Source of the DNA: Mesostigma viride
Taxonomy: Eukaryota > Streptophyta > Mesostigmatophyceae > Mesostigmatales > Mesostigmataceae
DNA: 64,000 nt
Assembly (NCBI GenBank): GCA_009746045.1
Contig: RPFO01001912.1
Span: forward strand, 1 to 64,000
Direction: 5' to 3'
The position numbers and the translations under genes are program-made. Below, one piece after another: positions 1-9,300 of the stretch; within the stretch, counting starts at the first letter, position 1, and each line of letters starts with the position of its first letter. The notes under the pieces were generated by a model. That model was not told the DNA's origin, made no database searches, and saw nothing but the letters and a program-made list of their open reading frames with translations.

Positions 1-60
1 AAGAAAGGAAGGGAAGGGAATTTCCCCCCTCCTGGGAAAAAAAAAAAAAACCCCAAGGAA
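1..60. other. Low-complexity contig-end sequence
   Basis: The first 60 bases are runs of A, G, C and T of doubled or expanded homopolymers with no coding sense. This looks like poorly supported consensus at the end of an assembled contig. It warns that frameshifts in the next kilobases may be partly sequencing error. Confidence 0.6.
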
Positions 61-61
61 A

Positions 62-970
62 TTAAAATTTGGTTCCAACGCGGTCGGAAGAGTTAGTTCC
101 GATTGTGTGGCCGGGTCGTGGAAAGACATCACCGGCCACAGGGGCGCCGTGCCAAAATTGCGGAAGCGGGTAAGTCGTATATGGCTGCCTCAGACCGACC
201 AAAGAATCTGCTTCCCAATATCGTGTGCGATATACGCCTAGTTTCTCGGACATCTTCATACAGGGCCACGTCCATCCCGTGATTGCCGCCAATTGACGAC
301 AGGCTTGAACCATAATAGTAGCTTAGGCTAGAAGCAAATAAAAGTGGGGTCGGGCCAGATACTGTTGGATCTAATAACCTGGAACGTCACGGTCGCCAAA
401 TGGATTCATACCAGTAACTGGAGGATCAACCAGTGAAATATGATCACAGGTTATGTCAACGTACGACGAGGATTTTGATATTGTCGTTGTAGAAAAACCG
501 CCAGTCCACGCTTCTCCAACGACTACGCTGATAAGCAACGGATCATTGCTAACTTGGTGTTTGAAAATCCAAGTCTTACATAAAACTTCCTTACCGACTG
601 ACGAGCTGGTAGAATCCCATATATTTTGGCAGTATATGGTTCATTTGCACGCCGTATTGAACATTCTGGACACTTAACAACCGTACGGATGACACTCTCA
701 TTCGTGAGTGTTAGCTCCTTAAACCAAGTATCCCGCCACACCCGGTACGGTTTTTGTGACGCTATATTTGCCAAAAATGCTACAATTCCTCGACGAGGTG
801 ACCTGTGACGCAGCTCCAACACGTCTCCGACGGCTGGTGTACGATCCGGATGGGTTGTTGGTTTTTTAGAGAGTCGAACTCTATGTCTTGTAGGTTCATC
901 TTGATTGGCCAGACATACGCGCCGTGGTACTCTCCGCTCAAGTGGAAAGACTGGTCGGAGGGCATCGGAA
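62..970 (-). pseudogene. Frameshift-broken minus-strand coding remnant, candidate virion protein
   Basis: On the minus strand, protein-like segments follow one another in changing frames. One runs from about 970 to 780 (contains GEYHGAYVWPIKMNLQDIEF), another from about 780 to 680 (VWRDTWFKELTLTNES), another from about 600 to 375 (DPPVTGMNPFGDRDVPGY), and another from about 375 to 130 (SLSYYYGSSLSSIGGNHGMD). Each looks like ordinary protein, and none stays open for long. The simplest reading is one long gene, continuing the ORF at 979-1872 and running off the left edge, broken by several 1-base shifts. Its position beside a packaging ATPase suggests a structural protein, perhaps a capsid protein. 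No capsid motif was recognised, so that role is inference. The shifts may be decay or consensus error. Confidence 0.4.
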
Positions 971-978
971 TGTACGGG

Positions 979-1872
979 TCAAAGAATGTCTGTAGGAGTG
1001 GTTGTAAATATACCGGACGAGTTTGAGATTTTAGTCATGTCACTAAGTTCTTGAGGAGTTGTTTTGGATATATAACGCTCCACCTCCCATCCGATTTTTC
1101 TTCGAAATGCCACCCAGTAGCCTGTTTTGTTGTCCCATGATGAGTTTAACGTGTATCGAACCTTCGACTTCAGATTGTCAAACAGGTCGAGTGCATAGTC
1201 ACTATGGTGCAGATGATACCCAGCATACCCCAATGCGTCGTAGCCGCATTTCTCCAATTCTGATGGGCATCTGTCGTGGCCGGGTGATATTTTATTCGTC
1301 AAAGACATAGTATTTTCTGCAAACGAGACGAAAGCATCGTTGCTGCCCAAATATAGCCGAAAACACAATAGAAATGGGCCGTCGATGAGCTGCTCTGAAA
1401 AAACAACACATTTGCTTGGTGCCGGAGTGGCTGTTTTTACAAAAAAGAATTTTTCGGGAGACCCTTCAAAGTAGTATTTCGAAGCTTCTGCTTGCAGCGT
1501 GGTCACGGAGTGGCGCGAGAATGATTCTAGAGAATGGAGCGTCGTAGCGGGGCCGTCTATCTCCACGGTCTCTCCTGACAGGTTTGGCGAGTCCTTTACG
1601 GTTACGATCCTGTATCTGAGTTCTACATCATCGCCTTCGGATGGATTTTGAAACGTCGTTGTCTTCAACGTCCCATCCAAGGCCCCTTGAGATACTCCGT
1701 TCGCCAACAGATGAAAACCGGTGAGAGGAGGCAACGACTTTCCCCACCCCACATCATGGTCCGCGTAGACGCCGTTGATCGCGATTTTTACAGGATTTAG
1801 ATATGAAATGTAGGAACTTGGTGTCCGGATGCCGGAGTGCAGTTGGCTCATTTTTGAAACGCATACCATCAC
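979..1872 (-). CDS. Unrecognised protein, candidate virion structural protein
   Basis: An open frame of 297 codons on the minus strand, rich in beta-prone, aromatic and polar stretches and with no enzyme motif. The start is doubtful: a second frame beginning with ATG at 1936 (MNYEIDVYNDSTLTSY) reads like a genuine N-terminus and overlaps this ORF. The switch falls near an A5 run around 1852. The 3' end likewise seems to continue in another frame below 979. The gene lies downstream of, and on the same strand as, the ORF at 1971-3089, with about 35 bases between the two if the 1936 start is right. Together they look like the structural block of the viral region. The family was not recognised. 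Confidence 0.5.
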   Translation of the reverse strand: MMVCVSKMSQLHSGIRTPSSYISYLNPVKIAINGVYADHDVGWGKSLPPLTGFHLLANGVSQGALDGTLKTTTFQNPSEGDDVELRYRIVTVKDSPNLSGETVEIDGPATTLHSLESFSRHSVTTLQAEASKYYFEGSPEKFFFVKTATPAPSKCVVFSEQLIDGPFLLCFRLYLGSNDAFVSFAENTMSLTNKISPGHDRCPSELEKCGYDALGYAGYHLHHSDYALDLFDNLKSKVRYTLNSSWDNKTGYWVAFRRKIGWEVERYISKTTPQELSDMTKISNSSGIFTTTPTDIL

Positions 1873-1970
1873 CCTCCTTGTGGGTGGTGTAGGAGGTGAG
1901 GGTCGAGTCGTTGTAGACGTCTATCTCGTAGTTCATATACTTGTACTATCTGCCGCGACTGGCGCGGTGA

Positions 1971-3089
1971 TTACGGCGTCTTCCCCGCGCAGTCCCCGTT
2001 TTGCGAGAGGGAGACTCCGCCGATGGTCGGAGTGGTCGGCGTGAGCTGGGTGGAATTCATGTACCACCTGATGGGGAGTTTGCGTTGGTATGCGAAGGGG
2101 GTCGTCATCTTTATGCCCTGTTTGAGGGTCGTTCCCTCTACGACCTCCCAATTAGCGGTGGTTGGATTGGTGCTCCAGTAGAGTGCGTTCACAGGGTCAA
2201 TCGGACCCATTCGCCAGTCCGTCAGTGGCGAGTATGTACGCGTGATGGTGAAGGATCTCCCAGTTAGTGGAAGGCGGCGGTTGTCGTCGCGAATCGTGGC
2301 GAAAGACAACAACTCCACGCGGAGAGGGAGGCCGTTAAATCGAGATCCGCCGAGACCATAGAAAGAGTCGGAAAAGTATGGATATCCTACCTCTCCGTCC
2401 ACAACGCTCTCCCCCGTGCGCGCCTGGGTCGTGTGGTAGTCGCGATAGGTAAACTTACAGATTCCACTCGCGTCGCCATTCGTAACGTTGTAGGGCAGCT
2501 GGACTCGCACATCCTGGTCATTGATGACGTTGAACGCGTTTTGGTGCGACACGGTCGTCCCGTCTTCGAGATGGAGGACGAAATCCCCGTTCAAGTTAGC
2601 TATCGACGTTTTGCCTACCCCGTGTTGGTCAAAAAGGTAGTCCAATTGCGCGCGGGTCAGGACTCTGCCACCAGGGTCTAGCAACGTATCAGGGCTAAAG
2701 TCGAAGACGTGGTACTGGGTTGCTCCCACTTTCGCCGTAAGGTAAGGTTCATTTAGAGTGAGATCGTCGACTAAAGTAGTCCCTGATTTAAAATAGGAAT
2801 ACCCATTCACGACGAGACTGTAAGCAAGTTCCGATGGGTCGCTTGCGGTCTCGTCGTCGTAATTGTCTCCGAGTCGCACATTTGTCGGCTGGCTCGGGTA
2901 GAAAATTTTGAATCCGTCGACAACGAGTGACTCATCGAATGGATGTGAAGTGCCAAGAAGTAACGTAACGCTAGCTTGAAGCCCATCTATGTCTGTTTCG
3001 ATGTTAGAAACACGCTCCTCCATTTCAGGGTCGAGCGTTAACCCGGTGGCGAGATTGGTCGGTCTGCTCAATGTTGTTAGAACGACCAT
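1971..3089 (-). CDS. Unrecognised protein, candidate virion protein (fibre or minor capsid)
   Basis: An intact frame of 372 codons on the minus strand. Residues about 20-45 (EMEERVSNIETDIDGLQASV) form a short heptad-like helix. The rest is rich in Gly, Asn, Thr, Tyr and Asp and predicted to be mostly beta strand. A short coiled coil followed by beta-rich sequence is common in trimeric fibre or spike proteins, but no family was recognised. The start ATG at 3089 lies only 24 bases from the ATG of the divergent gene at 3114, so the two probably share a bidirectional promoter. The TAA stop at 1971 precedes the next minus-strand gene. It is one of the few unbroken frames in the viral block. Confidence 0.55.
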   Translation of the reverse strand: MVVLTTLSRPTNLATGLTLDPEMEERVSNIETDIDGLQASVTLLLGTSHPFDESLVVDGFKIFYPSQPTNVRLGDNYDDETASDPSELAYSLVVNGYSYFKSGTTLVDDLTLNEPYLTAKVGATQYHVFDFSPDTLLDPGGRVLTRAQLDYLFDQHGVGKTSIANLNGDFVLHLEDGTTVSHQNAFNVINDQDVRVQLPYNVTNGDASGICKFTYRDYHTTQARTGESVVDGEVGYPYFSDSFYGLGGSRFNGLPLRVELLSFATIRDDNRRLPLTGRSFTITRTYSPLTDWRMGPIDPVNALYWSTNPTTANWEVVEGTTLKQGIKMTTPFAYQRKLPIRWYMNSTQLTPTTPTIGGVSLSQNGDCAGKTP

Positions 3090-3113
3090 TTATTATCTAC
3101 CTAGAATATAAAC
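3090..3113. promoter_or_regulatory. 24-bp divergent promoter region
   Basis: The start codons of the minus-strand gene ending at 3089 and the plus-strand gene starting at 3114 are separated by 24 AT-rich bases containing GAATATAAAC. Such compact divergent spacing is typical of small viral genomes and unusual for an algal nuclear genome. Confidence 0.4.
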
Positions 3114-3640
3114 ATGGCCTCTGAGGCTTCAGAGACCCCAACGAGCTACCAAGACGAAACCTTCGCCGAGACGCGGGAAGAGCAGGTTGACCTGGTCAAG
3201 ACAATTCGAAAGGGACAACCGCTGAATGATGAACAGAAAAAAGCCCTTCGCGACAAAATGAGGGTTTACCAGCAACGCGCAAAAGCCGAGAGGGAGAAGA
3301 GACGAAACGAGAAAAGGAGGCAGAGATAACGAAACGAAAGGTCCTTGCAAAGGAATTGGAGATTCAGCGGCAAAGGCTAGTCGAACTCGAGCTGCAAGAA
3401 GCCCGCAACAAATCGCGGATTGAACGCCTTCTCGCTGAAGATTCCGTCGCCTCAACCCCCGCCGACACGCCAAAACCAAGACGGGGTCGAAAGCCCAAGG
3501 AGACAGAGCCGGACTCTCCGCCACCCCCGATCAAGACCCGACAGCTCCCACCTCCACCACCGCCACCTGTCGCGATGACGCCATACGAGATGCGCATGGC
3601 CGCCATCCGCGCGTCTCTCCTTGCTAGTCTGGACGATTAA
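3114..3640 (+). pseudogene. Charged coiled-coil, proline-rich protein split by a frameshift
   Basis: Two adjacent ORFs (3114-3329, 71 codons; 3356-3640, 94 codons) read as one gene. The second frame, read upstream of its ATG, is open and continues the same Lys/Glu/Arg-rich helix (AEITKRKVLAKELEIQRQRL). The first frame turns to Arg-rich sequence and stops at 3329. The switch falls around 3296-3310 in a purine-rich stretch. The joined product would be about 175 residues: an acidic N-terminus, a long basic coiled coil, then a Pro-rich tail (PPPPIKTRQLPPPPPPPVA). It lies directly upstream of the packaging ATPase. The function is unknown; a scaffold or DNA-associated virion protein is possible. 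Confidence 0.5.
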
Positions 3641-3652
3641 AATGTCTTCAGA

Positions 3653-4537
3653 ATGATAATGGCTATCATCGAAGAGCGACGAATTCATTCACTTGAGAAC
3701 AAAGACATCAAGCAACGATACGCCCCACAGCGTCCTGCTCCACCGAATATGCCGAGTCTTCATTTCATCGCAAACTTCTGCGGAGCTCGACGGTCTGGGA
3801 AAACTACATCGGCAGTCAACATGGCGAAGGCTTACTTTGCTAACAACTCATTCGACAAGCTGTACCTCATTTCAGGGAGTGCCCACACGGAGCCAAAATA
3901 CAAGGAGCTCCCGGAACCAGCTATGACGATGGAAGTCTACTCTAACCTGGCATTCGATGGGATGATAGATCATATAAAGTCTGACCTCCACGAATACGAG
4001 AGGTACAAGGACGATCTCAAGGTCTGGGAAACGTTCAAACGCGAATACGTGGATGGGAAAAAAAACGCAGAACTCATGGACCTCTCCATGTACCTACGCC
4101 TTGATGCAATGAACTGGGATAAACCTGCGACAAGGTTCGAGCACGGTCCTCCTTCGTCGCTCATTCTGATAGACGACATGCAAGGCAGTGCCCTCTATCA
4201 GAGCTCTAGCAAAAACGCTGTTGCGGCTTTCGCGTTCAAACACAGACACTTCCTCACGAGCATGATTTTCCTGACACAGGCGTACACAAGCGGTGGCGTA
4301 CCACGAGCAGTGCGAGCGAATATATCGTTTCTTGCGCTGTTCAGAACGAAGGACCATCGAGCCGCGCGACAGATCGCGGAAGAGAGCGCGGGGGCTGTGG
4401 CGCCGGACGAGTTTCTCGCGCTATGGGACCACGCCGTCAAGGACGATCCTCACGACTTCTTCGCTGTCGACTTCGACCAGCGCGACCCGAAAAAAATGTT
4501 TCGTCGAAACTTCAATACATTTCTCTCGATAAAATAA
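3653..4537 (+). CDS. A32/FtsK-HerA-type genome packaging ATPase
   Basis: A 294-codon frame carrying a P-loop ATPase. The Walker A motif is GARRSGKT (residues 44-51), the Walker B is LILIDD (170-175), a sensor-like LTQ follows at about 207-209, and an Arg-rich segment lies near 219-221. The order and spacing match the FtsK-HerA packaging ATPases of polinton-like viruses, virophages and large DNA viruses, which pump the genome into the capsid. The length is usual for the family. The start could be residue 1 or the Met at residue 3. It is the best viral hallmark gene in the window. The frame is intact. Upstream lies the split coiled-coil gene and downstream an AT-hook protein and a tyrosine recombinase. 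Confidence 0.8.
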   Translation: MIMAIIEERRIHSLENKDIKQRYAPQRPAPPNMPSLHFIANFCGARRSGKTTSAVNMAKAYFANNSFDKLYLISGSAHTEPKYKELPEPAMTMEVYSNLAFDGMIDHIKSDLHEYERYKDDLKVWETFKREYVDGKKNAELMDLSMYLRLDAMNWDKPATRFEHGPPSSLILIDDMQGSALYQSSSKNAVAAFAFKHRHFLTSMIFLTQAYTSGGVPRAVRANISFLALFRTKDHRAARQIAEESAGAVAPDEFLALWDHAVKDDPHDFFAVDFDQRDPKKMFRRNFNTFLSIK

Positions 4538-4552
4538 TTTTCTCTGAACATG

Positions 4553-4559
4553 ATATACT
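4553..4559 (+). promoter_or_regulatory. ATATACT motif directly before a start codon
   Basis: ATATACT lies immediately before the ATG at 4560. The same heptamer is found at 6327-6333, three bases before the ATG of the primase-helicase gene. The repeat at two start sites of the same element suggests a viral promoter or initiator; function is inferred. Confidence 0.3.
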
Positions 4560-5054
4560 ATGGATATTCCGTCCATCAAACGATACGCAGGCGCCGAGAA
4601 GGAGTACGTGTTGGACACCCAAGCACTCCTCCGATATTGTTCGGGTTCTCGACTGGGGCAGAAAACTCTAGAACGTGTCGTCAGGATCCTTCAAGAAGCA
4701 GGCCACCACGACACGATTCCGTCCACCTGTCACGACATGAGCCCCGAAATCCGATTGGCCATCCTCGCCTTGGTGGGCGATCGCAGGCGTCCACGTGGGC
4801 GCTCACCCTCCAAAACGGAAAAACGACACGAACCGAAACGGCCTCGAGGGCGCCCAAGGATCCACCCCGTAGGGTATAAAAAGCCTCGAGCCAAAAAATT
4901 GTCTCATGTTCAGTCATCAGATGACGGTGACCGTAGAGGAGCGTCGCGAGCAATGGCGACGGGCCCAGGCGAAGAGGCGAGCAATCGCCCGCGACCAGAC
5001 GAACTGCATCTCGGCGAAAAGCAAGGTCAAGAAGGGCGTCTGGAATCCCAGTGA
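4560..5054 (+). CDS. Small basic AT-hook protein
   Basis: A 164-codon frame. Residues 1-75 are ordinary mixed sequence (starts MDIPSIKRYAGAEKEYVLDT). A basic stretch follows with a classic AT-hook, KRPRGRPRIHP, near residues 93-103, then KKPRAKK. AT-hooks bind the minor groove of AT-rich DNA, so this may be a DNA-binding or chromatin-like protein of the virus. The last ~50 codons overlap the beginning of the tyrosine recombinase in another frame. The real stop may lie earlier or later if a frameshift is present. No more specific family was recognised. Confidence 0.5.
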   Translation: MDIPSIKRYAGAEKEYVLDTQALLRYCSGSRLGQKTLERVVRILQEAGHHDTIPSTCHDMSPEIRLAILALVGDRRRPRGRSPSKTEKRHEPKRPRGRPRIHPVGYKKPRAKKLSHVQSSDDGDRRGASRAMATGPGEEASNRPRPDELHLGEKQGQEGRLESQ

Positions 5055-6167
5055 TCGATGGATCGCAAATAACCCCGAGTGTGCGGAAAAAATCGGCTTG
5101 CAGGCGACCTCTCCACCCTCGCCGGAGCCACCGCACCACGAGGAACGCCTGCGCGAGCTGGAGGAGGGCGGTACTGGACCTTCGACGAGGCCGTCGCCGC
5201 AGCGGAAGCGCGACCAGAGCAGCACGAGCGTGGCAGGCCATCGAAGGAGCGCGGGGCGACTCGCAAGACCGCTTTGGGATACATTGGCAGGATGCGGGTC
5301 CTGCTCGACAAACTGGGGTGCTCGCAGTACGAGTCCGTTGATTGCCTTGCCGACACAGCTCGTGTTCTTCGCGTGGTGCACGAGACATCAGAACCCAAGC
5401 GCAAGACCCAGCACTCGAAGGACGACGCCTGGAGGGAGAATGAGAAGCAGCTCCTCGGGGTCATCAACGGCGTGAACCGAATGATGCCGCCCGAGAAGAG
5501 GCTCCCAAGTCACGTTACGGACGCGTACACTGCTCGCGTCAGGGAGCTGAAGGTTGGTGACCTGGACAGACGGTTTGACCGTGCCGAGAACAAGCCGCTG
5601 AGGTACACGTACGAACAGCTCCAGAAGATCGCCAAAGCAGAGTACGAAGCCGATCCCACGTCCGACGCCGCGCTCATGGGCTTGATCTATCTCTCGGGTG
5701 AAGATCTACCACCGACGCGTTACAATCACGACCAGATGCGCATCGTCGACTCGGTCGCTGAGCTAGGACCGCACGAGAACGGCTACATCCCGAGCGAGAG
5801 GAGATTCTACATCCAGAATTTCAAAACGCAGCACAGCATGCCAGTTTATGACGTCGTCATCCCGAAGAAGTACGGAAAGCTCATCAAAGCGTTAGATGCC
5901 CGTGCTAAGGCTGGACAGAAATTCCTTTTCGAATCAGAGCCTGGCATTCCGATCAAACACGAGCTCTACAGCGCCCGTTACAACCGGATTTACGGAGGCA
6001 TCGACGCCACGCGACAAGCATACATCACTCGTTTCCTGAAGGGCGCTTCATTTAAGAAACGTAAATGGGCTGGCGACATGATGGGCCATGACGTACTGAC
6101 AGGAGCCGTTTACGAGAGGCAGGGTGGCGAGACTGGCGGACGTCGGCTGAGGCCGAGGAAAAAGTAG
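4906..6167 (+). CDS. Tyrosine recombinase (integrase), frame broken near its N-terminus
   Basis: The main frame is 5079-6167 (362 codons). A second frame from 4906 or 4921 (MTVTVEERREQWRRAQAKRR) supplies a natural N-terminus and switches into it around 5150-5170, giving about 415 residues. In 5079-frame numbering the catalytic pattern is Arg214 in DLPPTR, a conserved-looking Arg312 in DATRQAY, His337 in MGHD, and the likely nucleophile Tyr345 in AVYER. The PPxR and MGHx7Y-type pattern resembles integrases of polinton-like viruses and Crypton-like elements rather than phage lambda Int. The residue normally His, two before Arg312, appears to be Asp. It would integrate the viral genome into the host chromosome. 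The basic C-terminus ends RRLRPRKK. Confidence 0.7.
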
Positions 6168-6336
6168 ATAGTTTCCCGTGGGAAATTTTCATGAATGTCG
6201 AAAAGGGTATTCTAAACTGCATGCATTATACAGGGAATATAAAAGTTCCATGGGAACATTTTTCTCGAGGGTCGAGGTTCGAGGGTTTGGCATTTTATAA
6301 TCTGAATTTTTTTTTTCTAAACAATAATATACTATC
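6168..6336 (+). promoter_or_regulatory. AT-rich leader of the primase-helicase gene
   Basis: About 170 non-coding bases between the integrase stop and the next ATG. They hold a T-rich run at 6307-6316 and the ATATACT motif at 6327-6333 that also precedes the gene at 4560. The composition is more AT-rich than the flanking genes, as expected of a promoter. Confidence 0.35.
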
Positions 6337-9300
6337 ATGTCGTCTGAACCGAGTCGTGTCGTCACAGTCGAACCTTCTAGAAAGCACCGTGGGAGTATAA
6401 AGGACGTTGACATTCCGTGGCTGGCTCTACTCCACCCACCACCCGAGGCCACCCATGAGACCATGAACAAGGTCGTCACGCAGTGGCGCTACAAGAAGGC
6501 TCCCACAAAAGAGGCTGGGGTGTCTCTCGGCCATCGCTTCATTTGCGCGCGTGGCATCAACACGAAGGACGCCAACGAGTACGCGCATTATGGCAACCTC
6601 GCAGACTTTTCGCGGATCTATGCGGAGTGTGCTGCTCATCCCGTTCGCCGCACGCTCGACGAAGTCATACAACCCGACGACCCGTCGTGGGCGTACGTCG
6701 ACATTGACGACAAGGTCGACCCAGATGACGAGCGTCTGGCGAACATCGATTACCCGGGACACTTTCGCCGTGTTCACGACGAGTACTGCCGCGTCGTCCT
6801 GAACATCGCAACCAAGGACTTTCGCTACGAGGTCAGCACGGCGTCTCGCATGAAGAAGGATTTGTTCAAGTCGTCTTTCCACATCGTCGTGCGCGGTCTC
6901 GTTCTTGCCGACCTGGACGCGAGAGTGTTTTGGTACAGCGGCCTCACCGATTTCATCAAGCGCGCTTCTTTCGACCTGTCATCTCCCGTTCACGAGGACG
7001 CGCACGAGCTGCTGAAGTTCAAAGTGAACGGTCAAGAGCAATTCGACGAGATCTGCCGCCACCCAGCTGACTATTTCGGTGAAATGGACACGGTGATAGA
7101 CGAAGCAGTCTACAGGAGAGACAGTCTTTTCCGATGCGTCGGGATGCACAAATTCGGGGACACTGACCCTCTGGGAATTCTGCGCACATGTGAAGGCTCG
7201 TCTAGTGACTTCCTCGACCATCTCATCAACATCTACTCGCCGGACGACGTCTCGGGCGGGGTATTGGTGAGTGCGCCCCCGGACTGGGCGGCATCGTTGA
7301 AGAGGAGAGGGGTTCGCGGACGTCGCGAGTGCACGGTGAAGGCGGCGGGCAAGGACATTGACGTTTCTGCATCTCTCGCGGCGATGGAGAAGGTGGCTCC
7401 GGAGTGTGACTATCTCGAGTGCGGCTACATTGAGTTGTCTCCAGACGTCAAGCTCGTGAGGGTGAAGTACCAGCAATGCGACGATCACATCTGCCTCATA
7501 TGCAACAAGGTGCACGAGAAGAACGGCCCATTCACGCTCCAATACCCGTCAGGACAAGTTTTTTATGACTGCTACAGGAAATCGCCAGACGCTCGCAAGA
7601 TCGAGATCGCACCTCCCGTGATGCAGCAACCGGGATCTGACCAAGTGCCGTTCACTCACACGTATTCGTCCGAAAAAATCAAGCCATTCAGCTGGGATGC
7701 GCTATTTGGGGGACCGCATAAGAGCACCTTCCTCGTCCAGTCCAACTGCGGGACAGGTAAATCTGAGAGGATTCGTGAACTCGTCAACGAGGCGGTGAGG
7801 AGGGATCCAGGTATTCGCGTGTGCTGCATCGTTGCCAACATTAGCCTATCAAAGGAGGAGGATCGCAACTACAAGTCTCTGGGCGAGGGTGGGAGGACAA
7901 TTGTATGGGAAGGCAACGCGTTCCATCTCCTGTACAGTGACCCAAATTTTCGTCACTATCTCAGCGGCTCAAAGGGGATGATTTCTGACGACAGGGTGTT
8001 GATAGTCCTGAACAGCATCTTGCGCCTCACGGACCAACCGTTCGACCTCCTCATCCTGGACGAAATTTACAACACCCTCACTGCCCTTTCACAGCGCTAC
8101 GTGGAGAACCGTCGCGAGGTGTTGAGAAAATTCGTCAGGCTCATCGAAACGTCCAAGGTCGTGATCGCGCTAGACGCTACTGTTACTCGAAAGGTCTACG
8201 ATTTCATAGCGGCCTATCGCGCGGCGGACACTATGGAGGTGGATTGCAACACCTTCAGGCGCCCTACCAACAGGACTCTGCGATGGGTGGACGTGACCTC
8301 AGAGAAGAACTGGCGAAAGGTCTGCGTGGACCGCTTTGTCGCTGAGTGTGAGAGGAGGATAGAGGCCGGAGAGAGGATTTTCTGCCCAATGTCTGGCAAA
8401 AAAGAGGCCGCCATGGCGTATGAGGCACTCAAACCCTTCATCGACAAGCGCAAGAACGGGCGTCTCTACACTAGTCTGACGAGCAAGGAGGATCTGGAGG
8501 TTGGCGCGAATGCTGCGTGGGCTGACTTGGACTTTTTGATCTTCAGCCCCACGATCACGGTTGGAGTCAGCTACACGGAGCACACGTTCGACAGCATGGT
8601 GGGACTCTTCATCAACGGGGACTACTACGCGAGCTACACGACAACCCTCCAGCAAATTTTCAGGGTGCGCCACTTAGTCAAGGGAGAGATGGTCATCTTC
8701 TATCGAGACACGACTTCGCTTCTTGACAGGCCTCCAACGGACTACGGTACGATCGTCGAGAACATGATCGCGGGGGACACTGCGCTCATCCAGCTGCTGT
8801 TCGACAACGCCGACGTAGTCTGCGACTGGAGCGCGGACAAGTCGCGTATCTATGACAGAAATTGCCCCAAGTTCCGTCTCTTCTGCCGGAACCAGCAAGA
8901 TCTCGCGGTGTCGAGGTCCCACTACAAGGGAAATCTCATCAAGATACTGACGGAGGACTACGGCGTGGAGGTGTCGGCAGTGGAGGAGTTGGGGGACATC
9001 GACGCCCCTCCGCTTCCGGTACTAGAAGATCCAGACAAGGACAGGGAGGTGGTGCTTCTGAGCGAGGAGGAGTACAAGGATCTAGAGGGGAGAATCGGCG
9101 GCACGGTTCCACTTTCACCGTACGAAATGCGTCTGAAGGCGGTGTACGAACTGGTTCACCGGTTGTACATGATTCCGTATGATCTCATCGACGACGAGCT
9201 CCCTCAAATTCTGGACAAGGAGATGGGGAGGAAGGCGTACGCTGGCATTCGGCAATATTCGAAGTTGACGGGACTAGGAACCAAGGAGCATTTCAGAGAC

